Positions 23,647-29,809 of a DNA stretch of 29,809 bases are shown here, one piece after another (position 1 is the stretch's first letter; each line of letters starts with the position of its first letter). The DNA is from JACMJP01 sp046160675. GTDB taxonomy: Bacteria > Bacteroidota > Bacteroidia > Chitinophagales > BACL12. The notes below the pieces were generated by a model that saw nothing but the letters and a program-made list of their open reading frames with translations, did not search any database and had not been told where the DNA came from. A program made the position numbers and the translations under genes. The stretch spans positions 1 through 29,809 of the forward strand of contig JBJXHH010000185.1 in assembly GCA_046160675.1 (NCBI GenBank). Reading direction: 5' to 3'.

Positions 23647-25899
23647 TCAATTACTGAATTCATCCATCGGTAAAAAAGTAATGCTGTAGCTGAAAGTTCT
23701 GGTAGCAGGATCAACATATCCAACGGTTACATTTTTAAGAGTGATACTAAATGTGGTTTCTTCTGAAAAATAGAAGGGCATTTCTTGCATTTCCCAAACT
23801 AAAGTACCCAATCCGTAACCGTACTCAAGCGGAAGGATTTTAAGTTGCTGTTTTTTGCCTTTGTACAAAACCTCTACTGTGGTATTTTCAAAATCTGCAT
23901 CCTCCAGAGAAAAACTCCATCGGTAGGAGTAAAAACTTTCGGGGCAATAACCTGCAGGTGGCCATGTGAAAAAGGTATCATGATAGTTAGCATCAGATTT
24001 TTTATCGTAACTTCCTGTTCCAAAAACATACAATGCCATCGTTTGCGTTGTACTGCCATGCCCAAACACATTGTTAAATGGATTGAGTATCCATCGCCGG
24101 TGACCAACACTTTCATTTCCACCGCCGTCATCCTCTAACTGACTCATAAGTGCATATGTTCCTGTAGCACCGTAACTTAAATTAGAATGGCTTGCACCTT
24201 CTCTTCCCTTTACAGAAAAACAATTCCATGTATCAGGAGGTAAGTGGTTTAATGTTTGATTGGCATACATCATAAGTGCTGCAGCCTGTGCGGGTACATT
24301 TAATTTTTCATCCAATCGGCATGGCTCATAAATCCCGGCAAGTCTTCTTACATAATTTAATCTTTGTAAAAATTGTTTTTGTGTTGACGCACTGAGTTTG
24401 CCAGGTTTGCAGTTTTCTACATCAGGCATTTCTACGAACATATTATACCCTGTTTCTGAAGCACGGTAATTTGTATTGTAATCCTCAATTACCCACTTTT
24501 TTAGCAGGTATTTCCATTGCGGGCTGTTTGGGTATTTCGTAAGCTCTTCACGGATGGTTTTTCCTGCTTCATTAAATTTTTTTTGAATGAGGAGTTCTTC
24601 CACCACTTTTTGCGCCTGTGTCGACAGCAAATCATAAAGGCTTTTATCATTCACCAGCACAGCTATACTACGGCAGGTTGTGTAATCAGAATCCTGCGCA
24701 TAGTAGATTGCGGTTTTTTCTTTAAAAAGTGATTTTAGCTCGTAAACTGTATTCTTATCTGTAATGACACCACTAAATATGTAAAACAATTTTGCTGCAG
24801 ATGCTACTTTGGTTTGAGCTAGAGAGTCCCTGATCTGTTGTTCAGCGTAGGCGCTGGGTTTTATATTGTTGCAAATGAGCATAGAAGAAAGAATTTGTAC
24901 TGCATCAGTATTTACTGTTACAAAGTCTTTGTTATTCTGAATACCTGTTTTCGTTTCAGATAAAATGTTTTGTTGTAATGAGAAGATCGCTTTTTCAGAA
25001 AGCTCTTTTTTCCCGCAAACCTGTTCTTCTAAAAATTTCCGTGCTTCCTCATGTGTATCGTTTTTAAAAAGATCAGTAAAGCAATTTTGAATGAACTGGC
25101 ATTTTAATGCAGTTATTGTTTCAGGTTCATGCAGAAAACCTGCAAGGGAATCCGTATAATGTAGCAATGTTTCATATTCTTCCTTTTCCTTGTGAACGTC
25201 CGAATATGCCAGGCTTTCCAGCGATTGATAGAATACATGTATAGTCTCTGATGATTGAAATAGCCTGATGGCCCTCATAAATATGATACAGGCAGAAGAA
25301 ATGTCTCCTTCTTTCATGATCCCAGTTGCAAGATCAACAAATAACTCGGGCAAATAGGGTTTCTGAATACCGCCATTATGATACCTCCTGTAAATTTCTG
25401 AAGCTGCATAGTTCATTTCCTCCAGCCCTTCATGTGTTTCGCCTTTCTGTATTTTTAGTTTTGCAGAAGCATAATAAAACTCGGGGCGTTGCTCTAATTT
25501 CAATAATGCAGTGAGCAATTTTGCGGCATACTTATCATTTGCAGAAATCAGTTTTTGCGTTACATCAAGCGATGAATTTATGATAAGATCATATTCCTGC
25601 TGATGTTGCGAAAGAAAATTTTCCCCGTTTGTTTTTCCCTTCAGCAACTCTAAAACAAACAATGCTTGTTCTATTTTGTAAGCATTTGTATCTGCTCTCT
25701 CTGTGTGCAAACCGAGCTGCAGGTAACTGAGAGATTTGTATAAATAAGCATCTAAATCTTTTTTGTTTTTTTCTGTTGCCTTCTTGCATGCTTCTAAACT
25801 TTTTTCATATTGTCCTTTATCATAATAAGTAATAAATTTTTGAGCATGCGCTGTGCCATAGATGCATAGTACTAAAAGCAGGGTGTGTATGTTAGGCAT
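23647..25899 (-). CDS. Secreted TPR-like / CAP (SCP) domain protein
   Basis: I set the start at 25899 (MPNIHTLLLVLCIYGTAHAQ, a good signal peptide). The longer frame to 26067 would overlap the divergent DUF983 gene and bury the signal. The product is 750 residues. Residues 20-480 are helical and include TPR-like stretches (YYDKGQYEKSLEACKKATEK; KKDLDAYLYKSLSYLQLGL). Residues of about 510-625 form a CAP domain: LNYVRRLAGIYEPCRLDEKL, an AAALMMYANQTLNH helix, then NESVGHRRWILNP, the usual active-site-like His/Glu region. The last 120 residues look beta-rich. CAP domains bind ligands or peptidoglycan-related targets in many bacteria, but no specific role is known here. No T9SS tail is seen. Confidence 0.82.
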   Translation of the reverse strand: MPNIHTLLLVLCIYGTAHAQKFITYYDKGQYEKSLEACKKATEKNKKDLDAYLYKSLSYLQLGLHTERADTNAYKIEQALFVLELLKGKTNGENFLSQHQQEYDLIINSSLDVTQKLISANDKYAAKLLTALLKLEQRPEFYYASAKLKIQKGETHEGLEEMNYAASEIYRRYHNGGIQKPYLPELFVDLATGIMKEGDISSACIIFMRAIRLFQSSETIHVFYQSLESLAYSDVHKEKEEYETLLHYTDSLAGFLHEPETITALKCQFIQNCFTDLFKNDTHEEARKFLEEQVCGKKELSEKAIFSLQQNILSETKTGIQNNKDFVTVNTDAVQILSSMLICNNIKPSAYAEQQIRDSLAQTKVASAAKLFYIFSGVITDKNTVYELKSLFKEKTAIYYAQDSDYTTCRSIAVLVNDKSLYDLLSTQAQKVVEELLIQKKFNEAGKTIREELTKYPNSPQWKYLLKKWVIEDYNTNYRASETGYNMFVEMPDVENCKPGKLSASTQKQFLQRLNYVRRLAGIYEPCRLDEKLNVPAQAAALMMYANQTLNHLPPDTWNCFSVKGREGASHSNLSYGATGTYALMSQLEDDGGGNESVGHRRWILNPFNNVFGHGSTTQTMALYVFGTGSYDKKSDANYHDTFFTWPPAGYCPESFYSYRWSFSLEDADFENTTVEVLYKGKKQQLKILPLEYGYGLGTLVWEMQEMPFYFSEETTFSITLKNVTVGYVDPATRTFSYSITFLPMDEFSN

Positions 25900-25931
25900 A
25901 CAGATATTAACGGAAAACTCCACTTGGAAAG

Positions 25932-25939
25932 TATCTTTG
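25932..25939 (+). promoter_or_regulatory. -7 promoter box TATCTTTG before the DUF983 gene
   Basis: This is an exact TAnnTTTG match 4 bases before the ATG at 25944, within a 44-base divergent gap. The transcript would be leaderless or nearly so. Confidence 0.5.
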
Positions 25940-25943
25940 CAAC

Positions 25944-26318
25944 ATGAAATTTTCTGAAAGCCAGTTAGGCGTTGCCCTTCGATTAAAATGCCCGAGATGT
26001 AAAACCGGGGAAATGTTTTTCGACCGCAACCCTTACCACCTACGAAACCTTGGTAAAATGCCCGCACATTGCAGTAACTGCCGTTTAAAGTACAATCCTG
26101 AAGCCGGGTTCTATTATGGCGCTATGTGGATCAGTTATTTCGTAGGGATTGTATTAAGTGTTGTCATTATTTGTATCCTCATGTTTGTTTTTCATGTATC
26201 TATTGGATGGGCGTTTGCGGGTTTTGTTGTCTTTCACCTCCTCTTTTCACCTTACCTTTTTAAATTTTCCCGTGCACTGTGGCTAAGTTTTTATGTGAAA
26301 CAGCACAGGGATATTTGA
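25944..26318 (+). CDS. DUF983 zinc-ribbon membrane protein
   Basis: This 124-residue protein begins with a zinc-ribbon-like region, CPRCKTGEMFF (residues 17-20 carry CxxC) and CSNC about 25 residues later. The DUF983 signature YNPEAGFYYGAMWISYF follows, then two hydrophobic segments (VGIVLSVVIICILMFVFHV and WAFAGFVVFHLLFSPYLF). DUF983 proteins are widespread, often near cytochrome oxidase or envelope genes, with no established function. It is divergent from the CAP-domain gene and convergent with dacB. Confidence 0.9.
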   Translation: MKFSESQLGVALRLKCPRCKTGEMFFDRNPYHLRNLGKMPAHCSNCRLKYNPEAGFYYGAMWISYFVGIVLSVVIICILMFVFHVSIGWAFAGFVVFHLLFSPYLFKFSRALWLSFYVKQHRDI

Positions 26319-26363
26319 CAAGTTAAAATTCATAATTGGTTAATGAATGATGAAATACATTCT

Positions 26364-27830
26364 TCATAACCCCGCCATCAGAACCATCATTTTTTCCAGT
26401 TTCTGTCTTATTTCAGCGCTGCCGCAAGTATAGTTGTTCATGATAATGCTAAAGCAGTAAAGCTGCCCGGATTGTGTTTTTACATAGCCTGAATAACTGC
26501 GCACTTTACTCATGCTGCCGCTTTTTGCAAAAATATTTCCTTCTGCGATAGTTCCTGTGCAAAGGTTTTCCATCGTCCCGGTTTCGCCGGCAACGGCGAG
26601 GGAATTTTTGAATACATTAAAATTATTTTTGCTGTAAGCATACTTTAAAAAGTTACACATCTGTTGGGGAGTTATCACATTCAGCCTAGATAAACCACTG
26701 CCGTCTTCCATGTTAAAACCCTTTAGGTCAAGACCTTTTTCGGTCCAGTAACTGCGCACAACCTTTACACCCGAAACTGTGCTACCATCATTCAACTGGT
26801 ATTTGCCGATTGTTTTCAACAACGCCTCTGCATATAAATTTATACTTTCTGCGTTCGTTTGTTTTATCATCTCACTAATAGGTGCTGAGGTATGTTTCAG
26901 CAGAACGGTTCTTTTGTTTTTCAGTTTTATGCCGATGCGTTTTAATGCGTACATGGTGGTTGGCTGCTGCTCCACTATGATGCTGTTTTTCTCTAATGCT
27001 TTTTTCAACTCTGTTGCAAGAAATAAAGGGGGATCTGGCATACTTCCTTCAACAGTAAATTGTTTTCTGCTTGCAGGAACTCCACCGACAACATACCTGT
27101 AATAACTATCCGGTGCCCCGAAAATAAAAGCATCACCTCCACCAACTTTAGTATCATTAAAAACCGTAAGCCCTTCAATGGATGGGTATATGCTGTCAAG
27201 CCGAGAGGTAGTTTTTGTGCTTGAAAAATAGAGAGTGTAAGCATTTTCATATACATTCAACCCGAAGGGCCCTGCGCCGTAATATTGTCCGATATCGTCC
27301 CAGTTCCAGCTACCCGGAGTAGAATAGTCTTCAAAGGCGCCTGCATCAGCAATTACATTTCCTTTGATAGTTTTTATGCCTTTGCTTTTAAGCTGTTTTG
27401 CCCAGTCATTTACAAGAGTATCAAAACTGTGATACCCAGCGATGCGATTGCTGCCAAGGCTGGGATCGCCGCTGCCTGTAATGTAAAGGTTCCCCTGTAA
27501 AACCCCTTCAGTAATGATGCTGTCATGTTCCAGTGTTGTAGTGTAGGAGTATTCACTACCTAAAATTTGCAAAGCAGATAACGTTGTGATAGCCTTCATG
27601 CCCGATGCAGGAACTAAACTTCTGTCTTTATCAAACTGTGCAAGTACCTGCCCGTTGCCGGGATCCATCAGGCAGAAGCCCCAGTTTGCATGCGCAAGGT
27701 CATCATCGTTTTGCAGGGAAACTAGGTAGGTATTCAGTTTTTCAAACGGCGAAAGGGTTTGTTTTGTTTGGGAAAAAACAAACGCTGGAAATGCAAAAAG
27801 AAGAAAAGAAAATACTGTTTTTAAATACAT
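26364..27830 (-). CDS. dacB: D-alanyl-D-alanine carboxypeptidase/endopeptidase (PBP4 family)
   Basis: This 488-residue periplasmic enzyme trims or cleaves peptidoglycan cross-links. The start at 27830 gives a signal peptide (MYLKTVFSFLLFAFPAFVFS); the 33 extra upstream residues in the longer frame are non-secretory and are rejected. The serine peptidase S13 motifs are all visible: SxxK as SGMK (residues 76-79 in PASGMKAITT), SxN as SIN (NAESINLYAEALLK), and the KTG-type motif as KSG (FAKSGSMSKV). GSGDPSLGSNR and MEDGSGLSRLN are also family landmarks. It is divergent from the sulfatase gene (206 bases apart). Confidence 0.93.
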   Translation of the reverse strand: MYLKTVFSFLLFAFPAFVFSQTKQTLSPFEKLNTYLVSLQNDDDLAHANWGFCLMDPGNGQVLAQFDKDRSLVPASGMKAITTLSALQILGSEYSYTTTLEHDSIITEGVLQGNLYITGSGDPSLGSNRIAGYHSFDTLVNDWAKQLKSKGIKTIKGNVIADAGAFEDYSTPGSWNWDDIGQYYGAGPFGLNVYENAYTLYFSSTKTTSRLDSIYPSIEGLTVFNDTKVGGGDAFIFGAPDSYYRYVVGGVPASRKQFTVEGSMPDPPLFLATELKKALEKNSIIVEQQPTTMYALKRIGIKLKNKRTVLLKHTSAPISEMIKQTNAESINLYAEALLKTIGKYQLNDGSTVSGVKVVRSYWTEKGLDLKGFNMEDGSGLSRLNVITPQQMCNFLKYAYSKNNFNVFKNSLAVAGETGTMENLCTGTIAEGNIFAKSGSMSKVRSYSGYVKTQSGQLYCFSIIMNNYTCGSAEIRQKLEKMMVLMAGL

Positions 27831-28036
27831 TGAATTTTTACTGTTTTTATAAGAAACGGACTTTGATGAAAAAGCATTGTAATTCTTTGCTATTTTTCCG
27901 GTCAAATATGCTGAATTTCCGTTTCCCAAAATGCAACCCGGCTGTGCAAAACCCTATCAAACAATACAAGAAAACGTTTAGACTTACTTACAAACCTGAA
28001 TTCTTAAACGTAGGGCTAAATTCGAAACTTTAATTT
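27831..28036. other. Divergent intergenic region dacB / sulfatase
   Basis: This 206-base AT-rich gap holds the upstream regions of both divergent genes. I see no exact TAnnTTTG box near either start; TAAATTCG just before the sulfatase ATG is a one-mismatch candidate. No convincing ORF, RNA gene or repeat was found. Confidence 0.5.
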
Positions 28037-29809
28037 ATGAAAAATATCCTTTCAATTTTTGTTGGAATTGTTATAGCTGCGGCTGTAAATGCGCAAACTA
28101 CCCAGCCGAACATTATCCTGGTATTGTTTGACGACATGAACAACATGGTGGAGGGATACGGAGGGCACCCACAAACAATTACGCCTAACTTAGTTGAATT
28201 GCAGGGAAAAGGGACAACTTTTACAAATGCATTCTGTTCCTCTCCGCTTTGTGCACCTTCAAGGGCAAGCATGATGCTTGGTAAAAGCTTAGAGTATACT
28301 GACATTTTTCTTAATAATCCTTATGATTGTGCAGACTTCAGAAATAATTTCTCCCCCGGTAAATATGTGCTTACTCTACCTGAACACCTGAAAGAAAGTG
28401 CTGGATATTTCACTTACTCAGTTGGAAAGGTATTTCATTGTGATAATGACTTCACAGATTACGATACTATCACTGCAGATCCATGTGCAAAAAACCTTTC
28501 CTGGAACAAGTATAGTTCAATACCTATTGACGACGCTGTAAATAATGCAGGTCAAGCAAACCCTCAGGGGATAGAGGAGATGAAATGGAGTGCAATTGAT
28601 AGCAGCCTCGTTTCATCTATGACTGATTATTCTGTAGTGGATTCTGCCAGCAATTTTCTTAACGCATATGCAACTGATCCTTCAGCTTTCTGTAACATGC
28701 CTTTCTTTATGGCGGTTGGCATCAGAAAACCGCATTCAAACTTATATATCCCTGAGCAATATTTTTCTGATTTTTATATTGATGATTTTTATACAATTCC
28801 CTGGGAGTATAATTACAATCTTCCAATCAATAGTTTTCCTGAAAATGGTATTGTGATGCCAACCCTAACAACACCTGAATACACTGATTATGATGCTTTA
28901 TCATTTATGTCCCAAAAAGCAATTTCCATAGGCCCTCACAAAGAATTCAGGGATTGGCCGGGAACATTATCACCCATGCCGATTGTAAATGATACTCTTA
29001 CTTCCATAGAAAGAGCTGAAATTTTAACTCGAGCTCAAAAGGCAAATGCAGTAATGGCTTATCTTGCAGCAATACGATTTGCGGATGATCAGGTAGGCAG
29101 GCTGATGGACAGCCTGGAGGCACATCCTGAAATTTATGACAACACGGTTATCATAATAACGAGTGATCATGGTTTTGCACTGGGAGAAAAGAAACATTGG
29201 GGGAAGGGCACATTGCATGAAACAGATATAAGAATCCCTTTCATTATTGCAGACCTGCGCACACTTTCACCACCGAAAGTTTGTAACCGAACAGTGAGTC
29301 ATCTTGATGTTTTTCCAACAATAAATGCTTATGCAGGCGGGCCGCAGCCAACTTTTCCGGGGGGGGCAAGCTATCTCGACGGGTATGACCTTGCGCCGTT
29401 GATGAATAACCCTAACCTTCAGTGGGAGCGGGGCGCTATAACACAAGTAAAAAATGCCATTGAGGGATTTGTCTGTTTCCCTCAGAACAGCGTAAGAACG
29501 GACAGGTTTCATTTTATACGCTGGGAGACAAACAATGCAGAGGGTTTAGTAGGATGTGATGATGCAGCTAATAATTATGAATATGAATTGTATGAACTTG
29601 GTATGAACAGGGACGTTGATCCTGAAGAATGGTATAATCTTGCTTTTGATTCGAATTACGCCCCAGTGATAGAGTACCTGGTAGAACAATTGCCTGGCGG
29701 AAGTTTGCATTTGCAAAAAACTCTGAAAACCACTATCTCATTAACAGGTTCAGTTTGTTTGTATGATAATGATGATGTGATCAAACTACGATCGAAATTG
29801 TTTAACGTT
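28037..29809 (+). CDS. Secreted sulfatase, iduronate/choline-sulfatase-like (3' end cut by window)
   Basis: The frame opens at the ATG at 28037 and stays open for 591 codons to the window edge. A signal peptide (MKNILSIFVGIVIAAAVNAQ) leads into the sulfatase N-terminus PNIILVLFDDMN, with metal-binding Asp32/Asp33. The formylglycine site is CAPSR with Cys72 (CxPSR), so activity would need a formylglycine-generating enzyme, which is not in this window. GKVFH, SDHG (376-379), KHWGKGTLHE and the terminal block YELYELGMNRDVDPEEWYNL match family-S1 sulfatases of the iduronate-2-sulfatase group. About 35 residues beyond the sulfatase fold are visible, so a further C-terminal domain may follow outside the window. 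No SusC/SusD or glycosidase neighbours are visible, so the sulfated substrate is unknown. Confidence 0.9.
   Translation, partial: MKNILSIFVGIVIAAAVNAQTTQPNIILVLFDDMNNMVEGYGGHPQTITPNLVELQGKGTTFTNAFCSSPLCAPSRASMMLGKSLEYTDIFLNNPYDCADFRNNFSPGKYVLTLPEHLKESAGYFTYSVGKVFHCDNDFTDYDTITADPCAKNLSWNKYSSIPIDDAVNNAGQANPQGIEEMKWSAIDSSLVSSMTDYSVVDSASNFLNAYATDPSAFCNMPFFMAVGIRKPHSNLYIPEQYFSDFYIDDFYTIPWEYNYNLPINSFPENGIVMPTLTTPEYTDYDALSFMSQKAISIGPHKEFRDWPGTLSPMPIVNDTLTSIERAEILTRAQKANAVMAYLAAIRFADDQVGRLMDSLEAHPEIYDNTVIIITSDHGFALGEKKHWGKGTLHETDIRIPFIIADLRTLSPPKVCNRTVSHLDVFPTINAYAGGPQPTFPGGASYLDGYDLAPLMNNPNLQWERGAITQVKNAIEGFVCFPQNSVRTDRFHFIRWETNNAEGLVGCDDAANNYEYELYELGMNRDVDPEEWYNLAFDSNYAPVIEYLVEQLPGGSLHLQKTLKTTISLTGSVCLYDNDDVIKLRSKLFNV

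Noticed and set aside
25900..26067. N-terminal extension of the CAP-domain protein (56 residues)
   Set aside because: It overlaps the divergent DUF983 gene and its promoter and would bury a good signal peptide; the ATG at 25899 is preferred.
27831..27929. N-terminal extension of dacB (33 residues)
   Set aside because: The extension places the signal peptide internally; the ATG at 27830 gives a standard secretory N-terminus.
1..29809. CRISPR arrays, insertion sequences, integrases, attachment sites, toxin-antitoxin or defence clusters
   Set aside because: No direct-repeat arrays, transposase or integrase motifs, terminal inverted repeats or defence-system proteins were seen; the PIN-PhoH protein is a widespread chromosomal fusion and has no adjacent antitoxin gene.

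Overview
The window looks like chromosomal DNA of a Bacteroidota bacterium, most likely near the Chitinophagaceae/Sphingobacteriia. The DNA is AT-rich and most start codons lack a Shine-Dalgarno sequence. Many genes carry a TAnnTTTG promoter box just upstream of the start. Secreted proteins end in type IX secretion (T9SS) sorting domains, and DUF1800/DUF1501, DUF2851, DUF983 and FloA/NfeD genes of the Bacteroidota type are present. No rRNA, tRNA, CRISPR array, insertion sequence, phage gene or plasmid function was seen. It reads as an ordinary housekeeping segment with several lineage-specific envelope and secreted proteins. No gap between genes exceeds 300 bases.

Left part (1-7171): the C-terminal part of a DUF1800 protein is cut by the window edge and is followed by its usual partner, a Tat-exported DUF1501 protein. 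Convergent to them is pdhB (pyruvate dehydrogenase E1 beta). Next, on the minus strand, is a pair of secreted proteins: a large BNR/Asp-box beta-propeller protein with a T9SS tail, then a small protein built from two tandem copies of one beta-rich domain.

Middle part (7220-17672): plsC (acyltransferase) and a beta-CASP metallo-beta-lactamase RNase-like protein lie on the plus strand. A compact minus-strand cluster of five genes follows: mrp, nifU-like, pyrF, DUF2851, pspC. It is divergent from topA, which is followed by a SirB1-like transglutaminase-fold protein. Convergent to that is prfB (release factor 2), which has an intact programmed +1 frameshift site. Simple ORF calling misses its first 20 codons.

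Right part (17763-29809): a small secreted protein, a fatty-acid hydroxylase/sterol desaturase, glpD, and a PIN-PhoH ATPase that appears to start at TTG. A bidirectional terminator separates phoH from the nfeD-floA membrane-microdomain pair. Then come a secreted TPR/CAP-domain protein, a DUF983 zinc-ribbon membrane protein, dacB (PBP4) and a secreted sulfatase that runs off the right edge.

I do not see a clearly new multi-gene system. The most informative items are the prfB recoding site, the repeated promoter boxes implying very short or absent leaders, an Mrp ATPase without its CxxC motif beside a NifU-type scaffold, and several uncharacterised secreted proteins (the duplicated-domain protein, the TPR-CAP protein and the propeller-T9SS protein).
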